DNA of 62,461 nucleotides, from positions 1 through 62,461 of the forward strand of contig JAVECW010000148.1 of assembly GCA_030841285.1 (NCBI GenBank), given 5' to 3'. The DNA comes from Microbacteriaceae bacterium (lineage in GTDB: Bacteria; Actinomycetota; Actinomycetes; Actinomycetales; Microbacteriaceae). Shown here in pieces: positions 55,247 to 62,461 of the stretch. A program made the translations under genes and the position numbers. The notes beneath the pieces were generated by a model. The model was not told where the DNA came from. It did not search any database and worked only from the letters and a program-made list of their open reading frames with translations. Position 1 is the stretch's first letter, and each line of letters opens with the position of its first letter.

Positions 55247-57596
55247 TCGATCCCTTCTCCGCCCACACCGTGAGATCACCGGTTTTGTCGGGCGCCGAAC
55301 TGATCAGGATCATCCCGGACTGGTCAGTGCGGAGGGCCAGCGTGCCAGCACGGGCAAGGATGCCGAGCGCGATCTCCGTCGGGTGGCCGTACGTGTTCCC
55401 CGCGCCAACCGAGATCACGCCGAGCCTCGCGCCCAGCGTCTGGTACATCCGCTCGCTCTGGTTCGCGGATCCGTGGTGGGCGACCTTGACGACGTCGACC
55501 GGGCGAACCCGATTCGTGGCGAGCAGCGCGTTCTGGGACTCCTCGCCCAGGTCGCACAGGAATACCGAGCGGATGCCCGCACCATCGAACGCGATCGTGA
55601 CGCATCCGTCGTTCCCGGTCTGCATGACCGCAGACCCGGTCTTCGGCCACAGAATGTCCCAACGCAGCTCGCCCAAGGTGCCGTGGTCTCCGCTCGAGGC
55701 GATGCGGACATCCGCCCCGCCGCGTTCGAGCGCCGCGAGACGTGCCCGGTCCTGCGAATTCTCTGGCGGCCCGACGAGTGCGATTCCCACGCGCCCGAGC
55801 ACGGCATCGAGCCCGCCCATGTGGTCGAGGTCAAAGTGGGTCATCACGAGCAGATCGATCCGAGCAACGCCGAGACGATCCAGGCAGGCGCTGAGCAGTT
55901 TCGGATCCGGACCCAGGTCGACGAGCGCGTGCAGGTCACCGTCGCGCACGAGCACGGCGTCGCCTTGCCCGATGTCGCACGCACCGATTTGCCAGTTCGA
56001 GGGCATCGCCAGCTGGCGACCGATGCCAGCGCCGATGAGACTCCCGCCATACGCCCCGCAAAACGCCACAACGAGCGCTGTCAGGACAGCGATCGCAGGG
56101 CCCCGCCGCCGGCCCGCAGGCCGGAGAACGAGCACGAGAACCGAGACGGTCAGCGCGGACATGAGCGCAAGGCCAGCGATGCCACCCAACCACGGCAGCT
56201 GGTTGGCCGGGAGCGTCGATGCGACCGACGCGACGGACGCGATCCAAGCTGACGGAACCCACGCAATCTGCGCGCACGCGTAGCCGACCGCAGGCAGCCA
56301 CGGAAGCAGGACGCACGCGATCAGGCCGAGCACGGTCGCGACGGGCGCGGCCGGCTCGGCGAGCAGTTTTGCCGCAACCCCGTAGAGAGGAACTGCCGGG
56401 TTGAGCAGGATCAGGACAGGCTGGCAGGAGAGCTGAGCGGCGAGCGGAATCGAGATCACCACTGCGAGCGCCGTGGGCATCCACCGTGCGAGTACGCGCG
56501 CTAGCGGCGCAGCGAGCACGAGGAGTCCGGCCGTCGCGAGCACCGAGAGCGCGAAGCCATAGTCGCGCGCAAGCCACGGATCGAACAACAGGAGCACGAT
56601 GACGGCGAGCGCGAGCGCCGGTACGCCGCGGCCAGGACGGCCCGCCGCGGCCGAGAAGACAATGATCACGGCCATGACGGCCGCGCGAAGCACGCTCGGA
56701 CCTGGCGTGACGAGCACGACAAAGCCAGCGAGCATTGCCAGAGCGAGGATCACGCGCGTGCGCCTGCGTAACCCGAGCGCGCCGCCGGCGAACATCACCA
56801 GGGCGATCACGACTGCACAATTCGCACCAGAAACGGCCGTGAGATGGCTCAAAGAACTCGCCTTCATGGCCGCATCCAGATCCGGCCCGACCGCACTCAC
56901 GTCGCCGATCGACAGCCCGGGGAGCAACGCTCCGCCATCGCCGGGGAGGGATGTCGCTGCCCGCGAGAAGCCGGACCTCAGGCCATTCGCCCAAGCGAGC
57001 CAGAATGGCGCGTCGGCCTCGACCGTCGGCGCAGCCGAGCCGAAGACGAGGAACGACGTGGAGTCTTCCGGCGCGAGGGCCTTCATCGTGCCACGCACGC
57101 GCACCGAGTCGCCGATCTCGATGCGCTGCCACCGCTCGCCCGGCTCGGCCTTCGGCACGAAGACCAGGACGGGCGCCGAGAGGGCAAAGCCGCTCGGTCC
57201 GCTCCGCACGGAGGTCATGACGCCGCGGAACCGTTCGCTGGCGGCCTCGGCTCCGAAGTTTCCTGTCGCACGCGCCTCCTGCGGCGCGGAATCCACGCGC
57301 ACGATCCCTTCGATCGCGCGGCCCGCGCTGGTCGCCGCGACGACACCGGCAGGGCGGTGCGCGGGCGAGAGCACGGCGACCGTCGTCGCGGCGAGCGCTG
57401 CAGCGGCAAGCGCTACGCACGCGACGGACCACAGCCGGCGTGCGCGGGGCCCGCGCAGCACGACAGCGAGCACCGCGGCGGCGGCAACCCAGAGCGAGGC
57501 AGCGCACCAGCCGGCCTGCCCGGGGAAACCGATCAGGACGCCGCACACGACCCAGCAGGACGCCGCGGGCACCGCAAGGCGCAGGTCGACCCTCAT
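55224..57596 (-). CDS. comEC: ComEC/Rec2-family DNA-uptake channel protein
   Basis: This 790-residue polytopic protein has an N-terminal OB-like region outside the membrane and the competence domain helices (HLTAVSGANCAVVIALVMFAGG). A C-terminal metallo-beta-lactamase-like domain carries HFDLDHMGG and VVKVAHHGSANQSERM. It translocates single-stranded DNA in competent bacteria. Its ATG overlaps the comEA stop (ATGA). Whether this strain is competent is not shown; no pilus genes are in view. Confidence 0.95.
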   Translation of the reverse strand: MRVDLRLAVPAASCWVVCGVLIGFPGQAGWCAASLWVAAAAVLAVVLRGPRARRLWSVACVALAAAALAATTVAVLSPAHRPAGVVAATSAGRAIEGIVRVDSAPQEARATGNFGAEAASERFRGVMTSVRSGPSGFALSAPVLVFVPKAEPGERWQRIEIGDSVRVRGTMKALAPEDSTSFLVFGSAAPTVEADAPFWLAWANGLRSGFSRAATSLPGDGGALLPGLSIGDVSAVGPDLDAAMKASSLSHLTAVSGANCAVVIALVMFAGGALGLRRRTRVILALAMLAGFVVLVTPGPSVLRAAVMAVIIVFSAAAGRPGRGVPALALAVIVLLLFDPWLARDYGFALSVLATAGLLVLAAPLARVLARWMPTALAVVISIPLAAQLSCQPVLILLNPAVPLYGVAAKLLAEPAAPVATVLGLIACVLLPWLPAVGYACAQIAWVPSAWIASVASVASTLPANQLPWLGGIAGLALMSALTVSVLVLVLRPAGRRRGPAIAVLTALVVAFCGAYGGSLIGAGIGRQLAMPSNWQIGACDIGQGDAVLVRDGDLHALVDLGPDPKLLSACLDRLGVARIDLLVMTHFDLDHMGGLDAVLGRVGIALVGPPENSQDRARLAALERGGADVRIASSGDHGTLGELRWDILWPKTGSAVMQTGNDGCVTIAFDGAGIRSVFLCDLGEESQNALLATNRVRPVDVVKVAHHGSANQSERMYQTLGARLGVISVGAGNTYGHPTEIALGILARAGTLALRTDQSGMILISSAPDKTGDLTVWAEKGSTPPAVRE

Positions 57597-58306
57597 ATCG
57601 TGACGAGGTCTTTGAGTCCGTCGAACGTCTTCTGACCGATCCCCGTCACGCTCCGCAGGTCGTCGACCGAGGTGAATCGGCCGTTGGCCGTGCGCCAGTC
57701 GACGATCCGCTGCGCCATGACCGGCCCCACGCGCGGAAGTGCGTCGAGCTCCGCAACCGTCGCGACGTTCAGGTTGACCTTGCCGCCAAAACCGGATGCG
57801 CCACCACCTGATGCGCCACCCGGCGCGGCGCCAGCCACCGAGCCACCCGCGATGACCTCGCCCACGCGTGGAACGTGCAGCTGCTCACCGTCTGCAACCA
57901 CGCGCGCAAGGTTGACTCCCCCCTTCTCGGCGTCGGTGGAGAAGCCGCCGGCCGCCGCGATCGCGTCGATCACGCGGGCACCGTCGCGGAGCTCGAACAG
58001 GCCAGGATGCGCGACGGCCCCGAGCACGTGGACGAAAATCGGGGCGCTCGCGCCGACACCGGCCCTAGCACCAGGATCGGCCGAGGCGAGCCCGCCAGAC
58101 GCCGATCCAGGCTTTCCGGTGACGGCGGCGACTGTCTGCGTGCTCCCGTGCGGAGCGAGCACCGACACGATCACAGCGACGATGAGCGCGGCGATCAGGA
58201 GGACGATGCCTGCGCCGACGCCGATCCGGACGCGCACGCCATGTGGACCCGCCCGTGCGCCCGGCGCGAGGCCATCCAGTTCGTCCGCGCGCGGTTCAGC
58301 CTCCAC
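57593..58306 (-). CDS. comEA: ComEA-family helix-hairpin-helix DNA-binding protein
   Basis: This 237-residue membrane-anchored DNA receptor has one N-terminal helix (IGVGAGIVLLIAALIVAVIVSVL) and then a SLBB-type domain (IFVHVLGAVAHPGLFELRDGA). After a Gly/Ala linker comes a twin helix-hairpin-helix domain (VNLNVATVAELDALPRVGPVMAQRIVDWR, then LRSVTGIGQKTFDGLKDLV). It binds incoming double-stranded DNA and passes it to ComEC. It is translationally coupled to comEC. Confidence 0.95.
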   Translation of the reverse strand: MEAEPRADELDGLAPGARAGPHGVRVRIGVGAGIVLLIAALIVAVIVSVLAPHGSTQTVAAVTGKPGSASGGLASADPGARAGVGASAPIFVHVLGAVAHPGLFELRDGARVIDAIAAAGGFSTDAEKGGVNLARVVADGEQLHVPRVGEVIAGGSVAGAAPGGASGGGASGFGGKVNLNVATVAELDALPRVGPVMAQRIVDWRTANGRFTSVDDLRSVTGIGQKTFDGLKDLVTI

Positions 58307-58497
58307 CCGTGAAGGCTAGATCGCAGCCGTGGCATGCCCGGCGGCGGTGGTTGCCTCTGTGGAGACCCCCGTGCGCGAGCCGGGTGTGCGAAGTGTCCCT
58401 CACCACCGTAGGTTTCTTCTCGAGAGCACGTGCTCGCATCCGTCACCGAACTCCATCGCAATCGAACATCGCCCGCATCGAACCCCAGGAGGCATCC

Positions 58498-59415
58498 GTG
58501 CCAAGCAACCTCGTCATCGGAGCAGGACAAATCGGCAAGCCGCTCGCTGAACGCCTCGCCGACCGCGGAGACACCGTGACGATCGCGACGCGGTCGGGTT
58601 CGAGTGCGCGAGGCGCGAGCTCCGTCACCCTCGACGCGGGCAACGCAGCGGCCTTCACCGCTGCGGCCGAGGGCGTCGACACGATCTTCCTCTGCTCCAA
58701 TCCGCCGTACACGACCTGGACAACCGAGTGGCCCCCGATCTTCGACGCTGCCATCGCAGCGGCCGCGGCGTCCGGCGCTGGGCTCGTGATCATGGGCAAC
58801 CTCTACGCGTACGGCACTCCGACCGGCCCGATGACCGAGCACTCCCCCTTCCTGACGACAGAGACCAAGGGTCTCATTCGGAAGGCAGGCTGGGAGAAGG
58901 CACTCGCGGCACACGAGCGCGGCGAGATCCGGGTCATCGAGGTGCGGGCGAGCGACTACTTCGGGCCAGGGGCGGGCAGCACCGCGCACCTGGGCGCGCG
59001 CTTCTTCGAGCCCCTCCTGGCGTCCAGGACCGCGCGCGTCATCGGTGATCCAGCGCTGGAGCACAGTTGGAGCTACGTTCCGGACATCGTCTCGACTCTC
59101 GTTGCGGCGGGCGACAACCAGGGTGCGTGGGGACGCGCCTGGCATGTACCGAGCAACGCGCCGATCCCGCGCACCGAAATCGCGGCCCAGGTCAACGCGC
59201 GTTGGGGCGTTTCCGGAAAGGTGTCCGGGATCCCACAGTGGATGCTACGCATGCTGGGCGTCGTGAACCCGATGATGCGTGAGGTCGCCGCATCGAGCTA
59301 CCAATTCCGCGTCCCGTTCGTGATCGACTCTGCCGACACGGAGCGCACGCTCGGCGTCTCGGCGACTCCGTTCGACTCCGCTCTGGCCACGACTGTCGAC
59401 AGCTACCGGGCGTAG
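58498..59415 (+). CDS. NAD(P)-binding epimerase-family protein
   Basis: This 305-residue Rossmann-fold protein starts PSNLVIGAGQIGKPLAERLADRG, with NLYAYGTPTGPMTEHSP in the middle and SWSYVPDIVSTLVAAGDN towards the end. It fits the NAD-dependent epimerase/dehydratase group of atypical SDRs, with unknown substrate. The GTG start is five bases after AGGAGG, which settles the start. The open frame further upstream has no family similarity. It is divergent from comEA and convergent with leuS. Confidence 0.88.
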   Translation: MPSNLVIGAGQIGKPLAERLADRGDTVTIATRSGSSARGASSVTLDAGNAAAFTAAAEGVDTIFLCSNPPYTTWTTEWPPIFDAAIAAAAASGAGLVIMGNLYAYGTPTGPMTEHSPFLTTETKGLIRKAGWEKALAAHERGEIRVIEVRASDYFGPGAGSTAHLGARFFEPLLASRTARVIGDPALEHSWSYVPDIVSTLVAAGDNQGAWGRAWHVPSNAPIPRTEIAAQVNARWGVSGKVSGIPQWMLRMLGVVNPMMREVAASSYQFRVPFVIDSADTERTLGVSATPFDSALATTVDSYRA

Positions 59416-59454
59416 CGCAGCCTCGGTTCGCGACTACGGGACTGGACGTACGCT

Positions 59455-59496
59455 GCCGGCACGACTTACGCGCCCGGCACGACTTACGCGGCCGGC
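59455..59496. repeat. 18-base tandem duplication spanning the leuS stop codon
   Basis: gccggcacgacttacgcg and cccggcacgacttacgcg are adjacent, followed by gccggc. The leuS stop (TTA on plus) lies in the second unit and is duplicated in the first, so two equivalent stop codons occur 18 bases apart. Confidence 0.9.
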
Positions 59497-62072
59497 TTCG
59501 TGGCGATATTGACGAGGCGCGGCGCACGCACGATGACGTTCACGACCGCGCGATCGCCGATCGACCTGGACACGGCCGCAGACTCGCGGGCGAGCTTCTC
59601 GAGTTCGTCCGCCCCGATCTTGGGCGAAACCTCGAGCCGGTCGCGCACCTTGCCGTCCACCTGGACGACGGCCGTCACCGACTCCTCGATCAGCAGGTTC
59701 GGTTCGGCCTTGCGCCACTGCGCCAGAGCGACGGAAGGCTCGTAGCCGAGAATCGCCCACATGTCCTCCGCGGTGTACGGCGCGAAGAGGTTCAACGCCA
59801 TCGCGGTGACCTCCGCTGCCTCGCGCACCGCGGCATCCGCTGGTCCTGCACCGGTGTCGATGACCTTGCGGGTCGCGTTCACGAGCTCCATCAGACGCGC
59901 GACGACCACGTTGAACTTGAATGCCTCGACGAGACCGGGCGCGTCGGCGAGGAAGCGGTGGGTGACGCGTCGGAGGCTCGCGTCTCCGTCCTTCCAGACG
60001 ACATCCGGAGAACTCGTCACGTCATTCGCGATACGCCAGGCTCGCGCGAGGAACTTCGCGCTTCCCGCCGGAGACACATCCGCCCAGTCGATGTCGTCCT
60101 CCGGTGGACCCGCGAACGCCATCGTGAGACGCACCGCATCCACACCGTGCTCGTCCAGCTGGTCGGAGAGCTTCACGAGGTTTCCGCGTGACTTGCTCAT
60201 GGCCGAGCCGTCCATTAGCACCATGCCCTGGTTGAGCAGCGCGGTAAACGGCTCGGTGAAGGTCAGGTAGCCGAGATCGAAGAGCACCTTGGTGATGAAC
60301 CGCGAGTAGAGCAGATGCAGGATGGCGTGCGTCACGCCACCGACATATTGGTCGACGGGCGCCCACTTCTCCGCTTCGGCCGGGTCGAAGGCCTGCGTCT
60401 CGTCCCTGGGCGAGAGGAACCGCAGGAAGTACCAGGAGCTGTCGACGAACGTATCCATGGTGTCTGTGTCGCGCTTGGCCGGCGCACCGCAGCGTGGGCA
60501 GGTCACGTTGACCCAGTCCTCCGCCGCACCCAGCGGGCTCGTGCCCTTGGGCTGCAGGTCGAGACCCTCGGCGGGCGGCAGAAGAACGGGCAGCTGGTCC
60601 TCGGGGACCGGAACCTCGCCACACGTCTCGCAGTGGATGATCGGGATGGGAGTACCCCAGTAGCGCTGGCGCGAGATCAGCCAGTCGCGCAGTCGGAAGT
60701 TCTTTGCGACGGCACCGAGCGAGCTCGCCTGCAGCGCCTCGGTGACCCGCCTGATCGCGTTCGACTTGCTCAGGCCGTCGAACGGACCCGAATTGATCAG
60801 GCGGCCATCGCCCGTGAGCGCGACCCCGGTCTCGGCCGGGTTCAGCGGCGGGATCTCGTCAGGCAGGATGGCCTCGCCCGTCTCCGGGTCCGTGTGAATC
60901 ACGGGCATCGCGCCGGTGACGGGCGCGTTCGTGTCGACGACGACGCGAACCGGCAGATCGAACGCGCGCGCGAAGTCGAGGTCGCGCTGGTCGTGCGCGG
61001 GAACGGCCATGATCGCACTGTGACCATAGTCGGCCAGGACATAGTCCGCTGCCCAGATCGGCAGCCGCTCGCCGTTCAGCGGATTGATCGCATGCCGTTC
61101 GAGGAATACACCGGTCTTCTCGCGGTCTGTGCTGAGCCGGTCCATCTCGGTCGTCCCGCGGACCTGCTCGAGATACGCCTCGAAGCGCTTCCGCACGGCT
61201 TCCGGCGCGTCGGCGACGAGGTCGGCCGCGAGGTCGGAATCGGGGGCGACGACCATGAACGTCGCGCCGTAGAGCGTGTCCGGTCGGGTGGTGTACACCG
61301 TCACCGGCTCGTCACGACCCTCGATCGCGAACTGCACATCGGCACCCGTCGAGCGACCGATCCAGTTTCGCTGCATGCTGAGCACCTTGCTCGGCCAGGC
61401 GCCCTCGAGCTGCTTGAGGTCGTCGAGCAGCCGGTCACCGTAGTCGGTGATCCGGAAGTACCACTGGGTCAGCTTCTTCTTGGTGACGAGGTTGTCGCAG
61501 CGCTCGCAGCGACCGTTGATGACCTGCTCGTTGGCGAGCACGGTCTGGTCGAACGGGCACCAGTTGACCTGGCTCGCCTTGCGGTAGGCGAGGCCCTTCT
61601 CATGCAGCCTGAGGAACAGCCACTGGTTCCAGCGGTAGTACTCCGGATCGCTCGTTGCGAGCACGCGATCCCAGTCGAAACTCGGCGCGTACCGCCGCAT
61701 GCTCGCCTTCTGCTGCGCGATGTTGTCGTACGTCCACCCACGCGGATCGAGGCCGCGCTTGATGGCAGCGTTCTCGGCGGGCAGGCCGAATGCGTCCCAG
61801 CCGATCGGGTGCAGCACGTTGAAGCCCTGCTGGCGCCAGTACCTGGCGATCACATCGCCGAGTGCGTATGCCTCGGCGTGACCCATGTGCAGGTCGCCGG
61901 ACGGGTACGGGAACATGTCGAGCACGTACTTGCGCGGGCGGTTGTCGCTCGGGTCGTTCGTCGCGAATGGCTTGAGCTCGTCCCAGACCGGGAGCCAGGT
62001 GTCCTGGATCGCGGCGAAGTCATACTGCGCCCCTTCGACCGGGGTGCCTGCGGAATCGTGCTCGTGTGCCAC
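59484..62072 (-). CDS. leuS: leucyl-tRNA synthetase
   Basis: This class Ia synthetase of about 862 residues charges tRNA-Leu. The HIGH-type motif is HMGH in [14 protein letters not shown], and the KMSKS motif is MSKSR in [17 protein letters not shown]. The editing domain sits between residues ~230 and ~460 ([16 protein letters not shown]). A zinc-like CxxC pair is in [23 protein letters not shown] chose the GTG at 62072 with GAGAG upstream. A TTG at 62135 in the same frame would add 21 unusual residues. Its C-terminus is affected by the 18-base duplication only after the stop. Confidence 0.95.
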   Translation of the reverse strand: MAHEHDSAGTPVEGAQYDFAAIQDTWLPVWDELKPFATNDPSDNRPRKYVLDMFPYPSGDLHMGHAEAYALGDVIARYWRQQGFNVLHPIGWDAFGLPAENAAIKRGLDPRGWTYDNIAQQKASMRRYAPSFDWDRVLATSDPEYYRWNQWLFLRLHEKGLAYRKASQVNWCPFDQTVLANEQVINGRCERCDNLVTKKKLTQWYFRITDYGDRLLDDLKQLEGAWPSKVLSMQRNWIGRSTGADVQFAIEGRDEPVTVYTTRPDTLYGATFMVVAPDSDLAADLVADAPEAVRKRFEAYLEQVRGTTEMDRLSTDREKTGVFLERHAINPLNGERLPIWAADYVLADYGHSAIMAVPAHDQRDLDFARAFDLPVRVVVDTNAPVTGAMPVIHTDPETGEAILPDEIPPLNPAETGVALTGDGRLINSGPFDGLSKSNAIRRVTEALQASSLGAVAKNFRLRDWLISRQRYWGTPIPIIHCETCGEVPVPEDQLPVLLPPAEGLDLQPKGTSPLGAAEDWVNVTCPRCGAPAKRDTDTMDTFVDSSWYFLRFLSPRDETQAFDPAEAEKWAPVDQYVGGVTHAILHLLYSRFITKVLFDLGYLTFTEPFTALLNQGMVLMDGSAMSKSRGNLVKLSDQLDEHGVDAVRLTMAFAGPPEDDIDWADVSPAGSAKFLARAWRIANDVTSSPDVVWKDGDASLRRVTHRFLADAPGLVEAFKFNVVVARLMELVNATRKVIDTGAGPADAAVREAAEVTAMALNLFAPYTAEDMWAILGYEPSVALAQWRKAEPNLLIEESVTAVVQVDGKVRDRLEVSPKIGADELEKLARESAAVSRSIGDRAVVNVIVRAPRLVNIATKPAA

Positions 62073-62170
62073 GTAACTCTCATTCGTTGGTCTGGTGGGC
62101 ACATCGAACGCTGCCCAACTGTCAAGAGTACTCAACGAAGCCTGTCCCCCAGCTCACAGTCCACGCCAGC

Positions 62171-62461
62171 TCAGAGGCCGAGCGCCGCGAGCAGCGCCGC
62201 GGCCTTGAGCCGGACCTCCGCCAGCTCCTCCTCTGGAACGGACAGCGCCGTGATGCCGCCACCCGCGCCAACGGAGGCGCCGTCCGGGTCGAGCACGATG
62301 CTGCGGATGACCATCGCCAGGTCGACCGCGCCGTCCAGTCCGAAGTATCCGAAGCAGCCGGAGTAGACACCACGGGGGCCCGCCTCCAGGCCGTGCAGGA
62401 TGCGCATGGCGCTCAGCTTGGGCGCACCCGTCATCGAGCCGGCCGGGAAACAGGCGGCGAC
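62171..62461 (-). CDS. C-terminal end of a chorismate-binding enzyme (PabB/TrpE-like; 5' end outside window)
   Basis: The frame is open to the window's end; at least 96 residues of the C-terminus are present. The segment AACFPAGSMTGAPKLSAMRILHGLE and RGVYSGCFGYFGLDGAVDLAMVIRS is the hallmark of chorismate-binding enzymes: GSMTGAPK and the YSG-G signature. It is most like aminodeoxychorismate synthase component I, but anthranilate synthase cannot be excluded from this part. It lies upstream of leuS on the same strand. Confidence 0.88.
   Translation of the reverse strand, partial: VAACFPAGSMTGAPKLSAMRILHGLEAGPRGVYSGCFGYFGLDGAVDLAMVIRSIVLDPDGASVGAGGGITALSVPEEELAEVRLKAAALLAALGL

Noticed and set aside
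62073-62170. T-box or leader peptide for leuS
   Set aside because: The gap to the upstream gene is under 100 bases and contains no specifier-like stem or Leu codon run.
60315-62366. Plus-strand frame of 683 codons opposite leuS
   Set aside because: It is a shadow of leuS codons; the synthetase motifs on the minus strand are unambiguous.

Overview
This is a GC-rich actinobacterial chromosome segment, most probably from the family Microbacteriaceae. The evidence is the conserved minus-strand gene order lepA-hemW-hrcA-dnaJ-rsmE-HIT-phoH-ybeY-corC-era-leuA-recO-uppS-dusB-dgt-dnaG, frequent GTG and TTG starts, 4-base ATGA/GTGA start-stop overlaps, and a MurT/GatD pair. The genus cannot be fixed from sequence alone. 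Almost all genes lie on the minus strand. There are two tRNA genes, no insertion sequence, no prophage and no CRISPR array.

Layout. Positions 1-8000 are accessory: the end of a beta-flower-like gene, two small genes, and a 2103-residue secreted protein built of about 23 Ig-like/OmpL47-like modules with a C-terminal PxKF domain. Positions 8100-12700 hold gatD-murT (amidation of lipid II), tRNA-Met, a GT4 glycosyltransferase and a DMT transporter. Positions 12700-16500 hold peptide deformylase, a NarL-type two-component system, small membrane proteins and tRNA-Asn. Positions 16600-24100 are a peptide-type ABC importer operon with a solute-binding lipoprotein, two permeases, a double-ATPase protein, an extra ATPase and a 2-hydroxyacid dehydrogenase.

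Positions 24260-46140 are the conserved housekeeping block for DNA replication (dnaG, dgt), tRNA modification (dusB), undecaprenyl synthesis (uppS), repair (recO), leucine synthesis (leuA), ribosome maturation (era, ybeY, rsmE) and heat-shock control (dnaJ, hrcA with a CIRCE operator). It is interrupted by a TRIC channel gene and by a coupled pair encoding an MprF-like aminoacyl-lipid synthase and a membrane esterase. Positions 46300-49500 hold two DUF4870 paralogues, hemW and two minor genes. Positions 49500-62461 hold lepA, an aminotransferase, rpsT, holA, comEC-comEA, two epimerase-like genes, leuS and the end of a chorismate-binding enzyme gene.

The most interesting signals are these. (1) A leuA leader encodes a 13-codon peptide with four consecutive Leu codons, and those codons are complementary to the leuA Shine-Dalgarno region on both sides of a 4-base bulge, which points to translational attenuation. 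(2) The giant repeat protein is a mosaic: three modules use codons unlike the rest of the gene. (3) MurT lacks the Cys4 zinc ribbon expected from characterised MurT proteins. (4) Short tandem duplications recur at gene starts and gene ends.
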